Below are positions 1 through 8,090 of a stretch of 42,572 nt of DNA, one piece after another. Position 1 is the stretch's first letter. Each line of letters begins with the position of its first letter. The position numbers and the translations under genes are program-made. The notes beneath the pieces were generated by a model, which was not told the origin of the DNA, made no database searches, and saw nothing but the letters and a program-made list of their open reading frames with translations. Source of the stretch: an uncultured Mycoplasmatota bacterium (GTDB lineage: Bacteria; Bacillota_I; Bacilli_A; RF39; UBA660); contig URUT01000007.1 of NCBI GenBank assembly GCA_900551105.1, forward strand, positions 1 to 42,572, in the 5' to 3' direction.

Positions 1-1512
1 ATTAATTTTATCTTTTATGTCATTACCAATGATAAATGCTTCTATTTCTTCTTTAGTGTGGTCTTTATCTTTTTCATAATTATAGATTTCTAAGTTATTA
101 TTATATTTGTTACTTCCAAAAATATAAAATCCTTGATTTCCAAAAATAAGTTTATGTTCTTTTTGATAATTTGCATTACCGATAAAGTCGTCCATTATGT
201 GATTGAATATTTCATTTATGCTGTCTAGGACTTGCTCTCGTGAACGAAAGTTTTTATTTAAGTCTATTTTTATACCACCATCATTGTTTTTATATTTATC
301 ATATTTTATTTTGAAAATATCCGGATTAGCGTTACGGAAACGATATATAGATTGTTTAACGTCACCAACCATATAGACATTATTATTTTCAATAAGTGAT
401 ATAAATGTTTCTTGCATGTCACTGGTATCTTGGTATTCATCTATCATAATTTCTTTAAAAGAGTTTTTTAAGCTTTCTCTAACTAATTCATTACTTTTTA
501 TTAATTTAATAGCTAATTTACTTATATCATTAAATTCAAACATATTTTTTGAGTATTTATAATTTTCAGTTTTTTGATGCAATTCCTTAATTATTTCAAT
601 GATGATACTGGCATCATTTTTAGTACTTTTTAAGTTATTTAAAAGTGCTTCTTTATTGTAGTAACATAACTCTTTAATTGATTCGGAAATTTCACTTATT
701 TGTGTTTTATAATATTTAGATTTTTCAGTAGAGCCATTGGGTAGTCTTGGCATTGTGAAATTTATAGATGATCTAATTTCATCATAAGAAGTAGATTTAA
801 TTAAGGGTGATAAAACAGTATAAAATTTTTGATAGGCTTTTTCTTCAATTTCATAACCCATATTTTCTAGGCTGTTTTTGATAGAATTTACTTTATTTAG
901 TATAAGGGATTCATAGGATTTAAATAGCGAGTTTAGATTGTCTTCACTATAATAATTTTCAATATAATTGGAAATGTATTCTTCTTTATTAATTATTAAA
1001 TCTAGGGAACTATCTAAAGATAAGATTTTTTTTCTAAGAATTTTATCGTTTTTTATGCAGTATTTGGTAACAAAGTTAATAAAGTTTTGATTGTTTTCTT
1101 GGTATTTGTTTGCAAATATTTGGTCAATTATCTTTTGTTTTTCTAATTTGATAATTGATGAGTCTATGATGCTTAGTCCAGCGTCTAAGTTTAGATAGTA
1201 ATGATATTTTTTTACAAGGGATAATACGTATGCATCAAAAGTTGTGATACTAGCGCTTTCAATCAGATTCATTTCTTCTGATAATTCAGGAATTTTGCTG
1301 ATTGCTTTTTTTATTCTTTCTTTCATTTCGGCAGCGGCATTGTTAGTAAATGTTAGTATTAATAATTCATTAATATGAGTGCCATTTTTTAATTTTGTAA
1401 TTACACGCTCGGTTAATACAGCAGTTTTTCCAGAACCAGCACCAGCAGAAATAATAATGTTACTTCCTTCAGTATTAATTGCTAATTCTTGTTCTTTTGT
1501 CCATTTAGGCAT
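1..1512 (-). CDS. addA: AddA helicase-nuclease subunit, N-terminal 504 residues (gene continues past the window edge)
   Basis: This is the ATP-dependent helicase subunit of the AddAB (RexAB) double-strand-break resection enzyme. The visible part is open in frame to base 1. It starts with a Q-motif region (MPKWTKEQ, W4 and Q8) and a Walker A loop SAGAGSGKT at residues 22-30. A FNDISKLA segment precedes the UvrD-type motif II DEYQDT near residues 354-359, followed by VGDVKQSIYRFRNANPDIF near 380-398, a sequence characteristic of AddA rather than PcrA/UvrD. The C-terminal helicase motifs and the RecB-like nuclease lie outside the window. The start is ATG with GAGGTGATAATA upstream; its first eight bases overlap the end of addB, so the two are translationally coupled. 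Confidence 0.93.
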   Translation of the reverse strand, partial: MPKWTKEQELAINTEGSNIIISAGAGSGKTAVLTERVITKLKNGTHINELLILTFTNNAAAEMKERIKKAISKIPELSEEMNLIESASITTFDAYVLSLVKKYHYYLNLDAGLSIIDSSIIKLEKQKIIDQIFANKYQENNQNFINFVTKYCIKNDKILRKKILSLDSSLDLIINKEEYISNYIENYYSEDNLNSLFKSYESLILNKVNSIKNSLENMGYEIEEKAYQKFYTVLSPLIKSTSYDEIRSSINFTMPRLPNGSTEKSKYYKTQISEISESIKELCYYNKEALLNNLKSTKNDASIIIEIIKELHQKTENYKYSKNMFEFNDISKLAIKLIKSNELVRESLKNSFKEIMIDEYQDTSDMQETFISLIENNNVYMVGDVKQSIYRFRNANPDIFKIKYDKYKNNDGGIKIDLNKNFRSREQVLDSINEIFNHIMDDFIGNANYQKEHKLIFGNQGFYIFGSNKYNNNLEIYNYEKDKDHTKEEIEAFIIGNDIKDKIN

Positions 1513-3790
1513 TATTATCACCTCTTAAAAATTCTAATTTATCATCAGGATAAATATATTTATTGTCTTTTTCAGTTTTAAAGCAGATACTTTGATATTT
1601 GCAAAATTTACAACTAATGTTATCTGTACCTTTTATTTTGGGTTCTATTTTAAAATTAGCTTTGTTTATGTTATAAATCATTTCATTTATTTTTTCTTCA
1701 GCAAAGGCACCTAAATCATTAAATTCTTTTTCTGTAAGTAGTTTAGCAAATCTGCCGAAGCCGTTTTGAGTAAGCGATAAGCTTTTGATGTACTCGCTAT
1801 TTTCGTAAGTTGGGTCAAATTCACTTATTAAAGTTTCATTACCAAGGGTGTATCCATTTAATTTTAAATGGTCGTCTATTTGATCTAATTTTGTTTTGTC
1901 AGGAATGTAGTTAATTATTGGACTTATGATATTTTGTAAGTAAATACCGACTATTTGAGATTTTGGATATAAGTATTTTATTAAATAAATATAAATTGGT
2001 AATTGAAGTTTTAAGCCGTATGGTGCTAGTCTTAAATCAATATCAGTTTCCCCAGTTTTATAGTCAATTATGATAATTTTATCTTCGTATTTCATTATTT
2101 TATCAATAATACCAGTAAATTTAATCTTACTATTTTGGATTTCAATATTTTTTTCGCATTCTATTTCTTGGTAATTTGTTAAATTTAAATGAGTGTTAAT
2201 GTGACTTATTACATGTTTGAGTTCTAAGAGTATTTTTTCCATAAATATTTTATTTTCACCTGTAAGCTCATAAGGGTTTTCTTGAAGATAATTTTCTTTG
2301 CATTTTTCAAAATCAAAATTCTTATTAAACATATTTTGTAAGATGTAATGACACAGTGAGCCCATGTAGGCATCAAAAGTTTGTTGATAATCATCTAGTT
2401 TTAAAATATAAGAGCAGTAATATTTAAACGGACATTCATAAAATGCATTTAATTTAGTGTATGATAAATTTAGAGAGTTATATTGAAAGTCTATATTATG
2501 ATAAGTGTTATCGTAAGTCATATACTTATTGTTTTGGTAAGTATTTAGTAGTAACGGTATTTGGCTATTATAGCTTCCATACTTAACGTATTCATCAAGA
2601 AGAACACCTAAATTATAGATGTTATTACTGTTTGAAAAATTACTTGGTTCATAACTTTTTTTAACAACGTCTAGTTTGAGTTCTTCAATAAGGGGGGAGG
2701 TTTTTGTACCACCTTTAAGGTTTTGTTTTGAACTTGTAATAATTAAATTTTTGGTATTTTTTAAGATGTTTTTCCAAATAAAGAATTCATTATTGTTTTT
2801 TTCATAAGTTTTTTCTAAATAAGACATTTTTTCACTATCTGAAATATAGTCTTCATCTTTATAGTTGTGTGGTATAGTTTCTTTGTTCAGGTTTATTAAA
2901 TAAATAGTATCTTCATCTGATGGAATGTCATTTTTTAAATCTATTTCACTAATTGCGTTTTTATATTTTTGTTTTTTGATTTTAGTAATTTTAAATTCTT
3001 CTTTTAGAATATCACGAATTTCTTCTATATTTTTAACAAAACTATATTTGTTTAAAACTTTTATAATGCTATTTTTGATTTCTTCATTTTTGATATTTTC
3101 TAAATTTAATTCTTGTAAAAATTTTAAGCCTTCTGTAGTTTCGTACAGAGTTTTTGCTTCATTTAGGTTGATTATAAGATGATAATTTTTAAATATTCTT
3201 TTAATTGTAGAGATATTATCATTATTTATATTTGCAAGGTATACTTTATTTAAGTCTAAATTTTTACTTATTATGTCATTGGCAATAAAATTAATTTCAT
3301 TATCTAAATTTGAAAACTCATAAACTGGATGTGTATATTCATTTTCTTTTAAAGGTATTATCTCTACGTTTGAATATTTTTTTAGTATTTCAATTATGTG
3401 ATTTGTCCATTTATCAATGTGGATAAAACCATAGATATTAACATTTTTATTTTGTATAGCATTTTTAAATAGATTATCTTCTTTTAATAATTTTTTTTCT
3501 AAAAGTTCATTTTTTAAAGTTACTAAATTATTTAATTTTTGATTTTGATAATCTTTATTTTCTATATAATACATATTTGTAAGTAGTTCTTTTGCATTTT
3601 TATATGTGTAATTTTTTTCTTTAACTAAATAGTATATAGCTTGCTCATCATAATCAAAAAATATTTTCTTTTGCACTTCATTAATAGTTAAGATTTTATA
3701 ATTATATAGTTTGTTTTCTTGGCTTAATTGTTTGATTAGTCTTTTTTTATAGTTTTGAGGAACTATTAAGTAATCTGCGATTATTTCCAT
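1505..3790 (-). CDS. addB: AddB nuclease subunit, short form
   Basis: This 761-residue protein is the second subunit of the AddAB complex. The C-terminal half carries a RecB-type PD-(D/E)XK nuclease: FTGIIDK, then IIIIDYKTG near residue 577. Four cysteines match the AddB iron-sulfur cluster: one in ECPFKYYCSY near residue 452, then C-x2-C-x5-C (CKFCKYQSIC) near residue 730. B. subtilis AddB is about 1160 residues and has an N-terminal Walker A loop; no GxxGxGKS/T loop is visible here, so the protein looks reduced to nuclease plus a degenerate helicase scaffold. The start ATG follows GGTGATAAA. It lies directly upstream of addA with an 8-base overlap. Confidence 0.9.
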   Translation of the reverse strand: MEIIADYLIVPQNYKKRLIKQLSQENKLYNYKILTINEVQKKIFFDYDEQAIYYLVKEKNYTYKNAKELLTNMYYIENKDYQNQKLNNLVTLKNELLEKKLLKEDNLFKNAIQNKNVNIYGFIHIDKWTNHIIEILKKYSNVEIIPLKENEYTHPVYEFSNLDNEINFIANDIISKNLDLNKVYLANINNDNISTIKRIFKNYHLIINLNEAKTLYETTEGLKFLQELNLENIKNEEIKNSIIKVLNKYSFVKNIEEIRDILKEEFKITKIKKQKYKNAISEIDLKNDIPSDEDTIYLINLNKETIPHNYKDEDYISDSEKMSYLEKTYEKNNNEFFIWKNILKNTKNLIITSSKQNLKGGTKTSPLIEELKLDVVKKSYEPSNFSNSNNIYNLGVLLDEYVKYGSYNSQIPLLLNTYQNNKYMTYDNTYHNIDFQYNSLNLSYTKLNAFYECPFKYYCSYILKLDDYQQTFDAYMGSLCHYILQNMFNKNFDFEKCKENYLQENPYELTGENKIFMEKILLELKHVISHINTHLNLTNYQEIECEKNIEIQNSKIKFTGIIDKIMKYEDKIIIIDYKTGETDIDLRLAPYGLKLQLPIYIYLIKYLYPKSQIVGIYLQNIISPIINYIPDKTKLDQIDDHLKLNGYTLGNETLISEFDPTYENSEYIKSLSLTQNGFGRFAKLLTEKEFNDLGAFAEEKINEMIYNINKANFKIEPKIKGTDNISCKFCKYQSICFKTEKDNKYIYPDDKLEFLRGDNNA

Positions 3791-3805
3791 TTTATCACCA
3801 ACATA

Positions 3806-3834
3806 ATTATATCATGAAGCTATATAGAGTTCTA
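3806..3834 (-). promoter_or_regulatory. Promoter of addBA
   Basis: On the minus strand there is an extended -10 TGA-TATAAT (hexamer 3806-3811, TG at 3813-3814) with a poor -35 (TAGAAC, 3829-3834) at 17 bases. It lies about 20 bases upstream of the addB start. The extended -10 probably compensates for the weak -35. Confidence 0.6.
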
Positions 3835-3941
3835 ATAAAATTCATAATTTTTCGTACATTTGTATAACTTTTTTAAATTTTAATATATTGTGTAAAGCTG
3901 GTAAGTTTTAAAGTTTGCCTTCTTATTTTCAACTTTTCATG

Positions 3942-3950
3942 TGTTATAAT
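3942..3950 (+). promoter_or_regulatory. Extended -10 promoter of the XRE regulator/LemA operon
   Basis: TGT-TATAAT is an extended -10 element with no convincing -35. A start site near 3957 would give a 5' leader of about 155 bases before the ATG at 4113. The 322-base gap 3791-4112 thus holds the addBA promoter, this promoter and the leader. Confidence 0.6.
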
Positions 3951-3956
3951 TCTTAT

Positions 3957-4100
3957 AGAATAGGTGAGAATTAGTGATTTTATGCAAGATGTTAACTATC
4001 GTTGACAAAGTTCCTGTGTAAGTTGCTAGACTTACTTAAACGGAAATGATATTATTGAGCCATTAAATTTGATCCCGAATTTAATATCAAAAAATGTAGA
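3957..4100 (+). ncRNA. Structured 5' leader, candidate cis-regulatory RNA
   Basis: The leader contains three successive hairpins. The first is GTTAAC (3991-3996) with GTTGAC (4001-4006). The second is GTAAGT (4018-4023) with ACTTAC (4030-4035), inside an outer TTCC (4011-4014)/GGAA (4042-4045) pair. The third is ATTAAATT (4062-4069) with AATTTAAT (4078-4085). GATATTA (4048-4054) could instead pair with TAATATC (4082-4088), which overlaps the right arm of the third hairpin, so two mutually exclusive folds are possible just upstream of the ribosome binding site at 4098-4105. I could not match it to a known riboswitch class. Confidence 0.45.
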
Positions 4101-4112
4101 AGGAGTGTTTAT

Positions 4113-4871
4113 ATGAAATTTGAAGAAAAGATGATGTTATTGCGAAAAAAAAGCATGTTATCCCAAGAACAATTAGCAGAAAAATTAGATGTAACAAGAC
4201 AAACAGTTTCTAAATGGGAATTAGGACAGTCAAAGCCAGATATGGATAAACTAACAGCAATGAGTAAACTTTTTAATGTAAGTATTGATGTTCTTACTAA
4301 TGATGATGAAATTATTGATAGCGATACGTCAGTAAAAAATGAAGAAAAATCCAAACAGGGGGGTAGTGTAGTGAAAAGAAAATATGTTTTGTACATTTTA
4401 ATTGCTATTTTAATAGCTGCATCAACAACTTTAGCAGTTAGAATAGGTAATAGTATTAAAGCAGAAAATGAAAAAAGAGCACAAGAAGAACAAGCTATTA
4501 AAGATGATATAAAACGTCGTCAAGAAGAAATAGATAAAAAAATTCAAGATACTCAGAAAAAAAATGAAGACATGAAAAAAGAAAATGAGAAAGCAAGTTT
4601 TAATAGAACATACGAAATTGCTGCTGGAACTGCTTCTAAATCAAGAGTATCTTGGACTTTAGATGATGTTATGACAAATAATAAGAAAAATAGTGATAGA
4701 TTAATTGAAGTAATTTTTAATGAAACTTCTTATGGTACTTCATCAGATGAAATAGTCAAGATTAAAAGTTTATTAAAAGATTTTGAAGGATATAAGATAG
4801 TTAATTATGAAGTATCTTTTGATTATAGCGAAGATGGCTATATAAATAAGATGACTATTAAGGAACAGTAA
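4113..4871 (+). CDS. Membrane-anchored XRE-family regulator
   Basis: This 252-residue protein has an N-terminal Cro/cI-type helix-turn-helix at about residues 5-60 (LSQEQLAEKLDVTRQTVSKWE). A membrane segment follows at about 90-108 (YVLYILIAILIAASTTLAV), then a highly charged coiled coil at about 113-160, then a C-terminal region of about 90 residues that should lie outside the membrane. This arrangement would let an external or membrane signal control a DNA-binding domain held at the membrane. The C-terminal region is not recognised. The start ATG has AGAAGGAG seven bases upstream. It is followed after 12 bases by lemA, so the two are probably co-transcribed. Confidence 0.8.
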   Translation: MKFEEKMMLLRKKSMLSQEQLAEKLDVTRQTVSKWELGQSKPDMDKLTAMSKLFNVSIDVLTNDDEIIDSDTSVKNEEKSKQGGSVVKRKYVLYILIAILIAASTTLAVRIGNSIKAENEKRAQEEQAIKDDIKRRQEEIDKKIQDTQKKNEDMKKENEKASFNRTYEIAAGTASKSRVSWTLDDVMTNNKKNSDRLIEVIFNETSYGTSSDEIVKIKSLLKDFEGYKIVNYEVSFDYSEDGYINKMTIKEQ

Positions 4872-4883
4872 GGGGGAATAGAA

Positions 4884-5423
4884 ATGATATTTAATATATG
4901 TTTAGTAATAGTAATAATTTTAACATTAGTAATGATTTTAGGGTATAATCGCTTTATAAAAGCAAATAATGCAGTTAAGGAGTCTACTTCAGCTATTGAT
5001 GTATTATTAAAACAAAGATTTGATTTGTTACCTAATATAATAGAATGTGTAAAGGGATATGCAAAACATGAAAAAACTACTTTAGAACAATTAGTAAAAT
5101 TAAGAAATAGTTATAATAGTAATGGATTTAGTGTTTCTGAGGCTGAAAAAATAGATAAAAAATTTGTACCTATTATGGCACTTGCTGAAAACTATCCGGA
5201 GCTAAAAGCTAATGAACAATACTTAAGTTTACAAAATAATTTAGTAGAAATAGAAAATAAAATTAATGATGCAAGACTTCAATATAATAGTAGGGTTACA
5301 ACATTTAATAATTTAGTTGAATCAGTACCTTCAAATATAGTTGCAAAAACTTTTGGTTTTGAAAAACAAGAATTATTTAAAGCTAATGAAGATGAAAAGC
5401 AAAATATCAAAGTTAGTTTATAA
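4884..5423 (+). CDS. lemA: LemA family membrane protein
   Basis: This 179-residue protein has one N-terminal membrane helix (about residues 2-21), then the helical LemA domain with the family pattern NRFIKANNAVKESTSAIDV and KQRFDLLPNIIECVKGYAKHE. LemA proteins are exposed helical-bundle proteins of unknown exact function. Spacing to the regulator upstream is 12 bases and a clear terminator follows, so the regulator and LemA form a two-gene unit. The ATG is preceded by AAGGGGG. The family call is firm; the function is unknown. Confidence 0.9.
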   Translation: MIFNICLVIVIILTLVMILGYNRFIKANNAVKESTSAIDVLLKQRFDLLPNIIECVKGYAKHEKTTLEQLVKLRNSYNSNGFSVSEAEKIDKKFVPIMALAENYPELKANEQYLSLQNNLVEIENKINDARLQYNSRVTTFNNLVESVPSNIVAKTFGFEKQELFKANEDEKQNIKVSL

Positions 5424-5424
5424 G

Positions 5425-5450
5425 GAATAGAGAAATCTATTCTTTTTTTT
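5425..5450 (+). terminator. Rho-independent terminator after lemA
   Basis: A GAATAGA stem (5425-5431), GAAA loop and TCTATTC arm (5436-5442) are followed by eight T. Confidence 0.9.
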
Positions 5451-5456
5451 GCATTT

Positions 5457-5495
5457 GAAAAAGACTATAAACAAGATTTTGCTTTGCTTATAGTC
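5457..5495 (-). terminator. Rho-independent terminator of the VanY-like operon
   Basis: Read on the minus strand, GACTATAAGC (5495-5486) pairs with GTTTATAGTC (5472-5463) with one wobble or mismatch, followed by TTTTTC. It faces the lemA terminator. Confidence 0.75.
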
Positions 5496-5501
5496 TTAGT
5501 A

Positions 5502-6365
5502 TTAGTCATCGTATTTTGATGTAATTCCAAAATAGCTTTCCATTGTGATCCAGTCGCCACCGTTGTATAGTGCTTTTGCTAATTCTTTGCCAACATATCT
5601 AATATGCCAAGGTTCAAAAATATATCCTGTTTCGTCGGTTTTGTTTTCTGGGTATCTTATAATATATCCATATAGATAAGCGTTGTTAGCAACCCATTTG
5701 CCTTCTGCGGTGTCTTTAAATGATGTTGTTATAGTGTTTAGGTCAAAGGCTAATCCAGATTGATGTTCAGAATGTCCTGGTCTTGCTGATGATTTGTCTG
5801 CTGCTGCTTTACCCTTTCTACTGACATAGCTTTCGTATAGTTCTTTTTGATAATCATAAGAACGATAGCCACTTTGAGCCCATAGGTTTAGGTTTAGGGC
5901 GCTAGCATCGTTTTTCATAAGCAGCCACGCATCATAAGCTTCCTTATTTAACGGTTCTCTAGCAAAGCCACTACTTGGAACGCTTTTAAATGTATTTTGT
6001 GGCTTCCAATCACTTGATAAGGCATAAGTTTTATTAGCTATTAAATAACCATCAACGTAATAAGCACCATTTTCATAAGTGATTTTATATCCTTTAGAAG
6101 AAACGAATTTATCGCTTTGGTCAACTTTTTTTGTTGTGGTTGTTGCTTTTGTAGTTACTTTTGTTGTTGTAGTTGATGTTGAAGTGGTTGTCGTTTTAGT
6201 CGTAGTCGTTGTTGTAGTACTAGTTGTAGTGGTGTTATTGTTAGCAATTTTGTTATTTTCTTCTTGTTTATTATCTTTTTTGTCCATATAAATATTGTAT
6301 GTTAGAAAACTTATTAGTGAAATTATTAAAATTAATAATATTATACATTTTGTTTTATTTTTCAT
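5502..6365 (-). CDS. VanY-type D-alanyl-D-alanine carboxypeptidase (M15B), membrane-anchored
   Basis: The enzyme would trim terminal D-Ala from peptidoglycan stem peptides outside the cell. An N-terminal membrane anchor (about residues 7-26) is followed by a Thr-rich linker (about 44-80, almost only Thr with a few Ser and Lys), then the M15 peptidase domain. Zinc-site motifs are intact: SEHQSGLAFD (SxHxxGxAxD) near residue 200 and EPWHIRYVG (ExWHxRYV) near 253. SGYRSYDYQKELY is also typical of VanY. The start overlaps the stop of the kinase-like gene by four bases. This catalytic domain is complete. Confidence 0.9.
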   Translation of the reverse strand: MKNKTKCIILLILIISLISFLTYNIYMDKKDNKQEENNKIANNNTTTTSTTTTTTTKTTTTSTSTTTTKVTTKATTTTKKVDQSDKFVSSKGYKITYENGAYYVDGYLIANKTYALSSDWKPQNTFKSVPSSGFAREPLNKEAYDAWLLMKNDASALNLNLWAQSGYRSYDYQKELYESYVSRKGKAAADKSSARPGHSEHQSGLAFDLNTITTSFKDTAEGKWVANNAYLYGYIIRYPENKTDETGYIFEPWHIRYVGKELAKALYNGGDWITMESYFGITSKYDD

Positions 6366-6961
6366 TTTTCCTCTTCTTTATATATTATGTTAGAATCCTT
6401 TAAAATAGGAATACTATTGATTAATTCGTTATAAGCTTTTTCATAATTATCTGTTGCTATTTTTAAAACATTAATATTTGCTTCTTTTAGATTATCTGCT
6501 AACTTTAAGTAAGTATTTTGCTGATTAACACTGCTTTCAATAGAAAATGCTTGATATTGATGATGTTGACGTTTTAGTCTTCTTTCATAAATATTAGTGT
6601 CTTCTAAGTATAAAACAACATAATAAATATTAAAATCTAATGCGTTTAATTTTTGGACTAATCTTTCGTAGACATCATCAAATTTATATTCTTTAAAACC
6701 TAATAAACAATAAACTTGTTCAGTGAAGAAAGTTCTATCAAATATTAAATTTAGTTCAGTGTCTTCTAATTCTTCCATATAGTTTAATAGATTTAAGTAC
6801 ATTCTTTTATTTTTATCATAGCCTGTTTTTGTTTTGTCTTTGATTCCTGTTAATCTATATAGATTGGATGATGCTAAGTTATCTCTTAAAAAATTGGCCA
6901 TAGTGCTTTTGCCAACACCTTGGGGACCTTCAATTATTATTATATTGCCTCTATTTTTCAT
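6362..6961 (-). CDS. P-loop deoxynucleoside/thymidylate-kinase-like protein
   Basis: This 199-residue protein has a Walker A loop EGPQGVGKST at residues 11-20, a DR motif in LIFDRTFFTEQVY (about 70-82), and a downstream RRLKRQHHQYQAF region that may be the lid. It resembles deoxynucleoside kinases and thymidylate kinases, which phosphorylate nucleosides or dTMP. The substrate cannot be read from the sequence. It overlaps the pseudoprotease gene by 11 bases upstream and the VanY-like gene by four downstream, so all three are one operon. A generic AAA-type ATPase of unknown substrate is the alternative. Confidence 0.75.
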   Translation of the reverse strand: MKNRGNIIIIEGPQGVGKSTMANFLRDNLASSNLYRLTGIKDKTKTGYDKNKRMYLNLLNYMEELEDTELNLIFDRTFFTEQVYCLLGFKEYKFDDVYERLVQKLNALDFNIYYVVLYLEDTNIYERRLKRQHHQYQAFSIESSVNQQNTYLKLADNLKEANINVLKIATDNYEKAYNELINSIPILKDSNIIYKEEEK

Positions 6962-7748
6962 TTTTTACCTCTTCATATTTTACATTATTTTCTTTTAAAA
7001 ATTCTATTATTGTTTTGGAATCTATGCCATAGCTGAGTTTTCTTGGACCTATATTTTTATTGCCAACAGCTAGTCCGATAATTTCTCCTTTAGTGTTAAC
7101 AATTGGTGCTCCTTGCATACCAAGTTCTATACCATCTGACATTTCAAACATAGTGATGTGATTTTGATCATCGTAAATGTTTCTCGTAATCATTGCACTT
7201 ATTGGGAAAATTGGAAAGTTCATAATTTCATTTGTAGCAATTAATTCATAATTTGCTTGTTCTTTAAAGGCTTTATATTCAGGAAAGGCAAAGCCAACTA
7301 TACATACGCTTTCGCCAATTTCTTTACTTTGATAGAATTTAGGCATTTGACTTTTAAAAGTATTTTCTTTATTTTCAATTTGAATAATTGCTAAATCTAA
7401 ATATTTGTGACTTATTATTTTTACTTTTCCAGGATTTTCAGCGATATCAATTAAAATATTTAAAACGGTTATTAGTGTTGTGTTTTCAATACCATATTTT
7501 TTTAAAATCTTTGTTTTTTTACGTTCGGATGTGTTTTGAATTTCTGTTAATATTGGTTTAAAAACGTCCCTTAATTCATCTTGCATTGCAAATAATGAAG
7601 CAACTTTTTTGGTAGTTAGTAAATCACCATCTTCATTTAAAAGTATCGTTGTTGAAAGACTATTAATTAGTTTGTGGTCATAATATAGATAGCCAGAAGC
7701 TAGCGGTCTAACAAAATTCAGGGCTTTTTTTATGGCTTTTTTAAACAT
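6951..7748 (-). CDS. Trypsin-fold protein with lost catalytic residues (pseudoprotease)
   Basis: This 265-residue protein follows the layout of DegP-like serine proteases. NEDGDLLTTKKVA aligns with the DGYILTNNHVV motif and has K48 in place of the catalytic His. YLDLAIIQI carries the Asp (D118). LGMQGAPIVNTKGEIIGLA aligns with the PGMSGGPVxNxxGxVIGI motif and has Q212 in place of the catalytic Ser. The fold therefore looks kept and the catalysis lost. No signal peptide is evident. A TTG 12 bases upstream could extend the frame, but ATG at 7748 has GGTGATAAA before it, as in addB, so I chose it. It heads the operon with the kinase-like and VanY-like genes. Confidence 0.7.
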   Translation of the reverse strand: MFKKAIKKALNFVRPLASGYLYYDHKLINSLSTTILLNEDGDLLTTKKVASLFAMQDELRDVFKPILTEIQNTSERKKTKILKKYGIENTTLITVLNILIDIAENPGKVKIISHKYLDLAIIQIENKENTFKSQMPKFYQSKEIGESVCIVGFAFPEYKAFKEQANYELIATNEIMNFPIFPISAMITRNIYDDQNHITMFEMSDGIELGMQGAPIVNTKGEIIGLAVGNKNIGPRKLSYGIDSKTIIEFLKENNVKYEEVKNEK

Positions 7749-7782
7749 TTTTATCACCAATATTATTATACTTTATTTTCAA

Positions 7783-7815
7783 AATAAAAGATACCTAATT
7801 ATTATAAGTATCTTT
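7783..7815 (-). terminator. Terminator of the small membrane gene, containing its stop codon
   Basis: Minus-strand AAAGATAC (7815-7808) pairs with GTATCTTT (7794-7787), followed by a T-rich stretch. The TAG stop at 7795-7797 is in the loop. Confidence 0.8.
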
Positions 7816-7977
7816 AATAATTTGAAAAAGTCCATATACTTCTATAACTAGTGAGATAATCATTAAGATTACACAAAATACATCATCTATTTCTAAATAA
7901 CGATTTACTAATAATGAACAGACGAGGGCAATGGCACCAATAATTAATGTTATAATACCTTTTTTGTTTTTTTTCAT
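7795..7977 (-). CDS. Small two-helix membrane protein
   Basis: This 60-residue protein has a basic start MKKNKKG and two membrane segments (about residues 8-24 and 32-54). No family is recognised. It has its own promoter, a strong ribosome binding site (GGGGTGA) and its own terminator, so it is probably expressed as a single-gene unit. Confidence 0.65.
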   Translation of the reverse strand: MKKNKKGIITLIIGAIALVCSLLVNRYLEIDDVFCVILMIISLVIEVYGLFQIIKDTYNN

Positions 7978-8005
7978 GAATATTCACCCCATCCTTGCTA
8001 GCTAA

Positions 8006-8035
8006 ATTATATCAAACAAGTGTTATTTTTTGCAA
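8006..8035 (-). promoter_or_regulatory. Promoter of the small membrane gene
   Basis: On the minus strand, TTGCAA (8035-8030), an 18-base spacer and TATAAT (8011-8006) with an extended TGA. It is divergent from, and adjacent to, the promoter of the next gene. Confidence 0.7.
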
Positions 8036-8043
8036 TAATAAAG

Positions 8044-8070
8044 TTTAAAAAATCTTACTTATGATATACT
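8044..8070 (+). promoter_or_regulatory. Promoter of the 135-residue hypothetical gene
   Basis: TTTAAA (8044-8049), a short 15-base spacer and TATACT (8065-8070) preceded by TGA, an extended -10. Confidence 0.5.
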
Positions 8071-8090
8071 ATTTACAGAGGCGATTATAA

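Noticed and set aside
2925..3182. Plus-strand open frame inside addB, and similar hydrophobic frames opposite 33618-33869, 34575-34835 and 39621-39806
   Set aside because: They lie antisense to firm genes, lack ribosome binding sites and encode composition-driven hydrophobic sequence.
3957..4100. Assignment of the leader to a known class such as M-box, purine or T-box
   Set aside because: The GGTGAG start recalls the M-box, but the rest of its conserved core is absent. The T-box AGGGTGGNACCGCG and the purine-riboswitch core are also absent.
6079..6291. Open frame antisense to the VanY-like gene rich in Val
   Set aside because: It is the complement of the Thr-rich linker and has no ribosome binding site. 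The sense gene has clear peptidase motifs.
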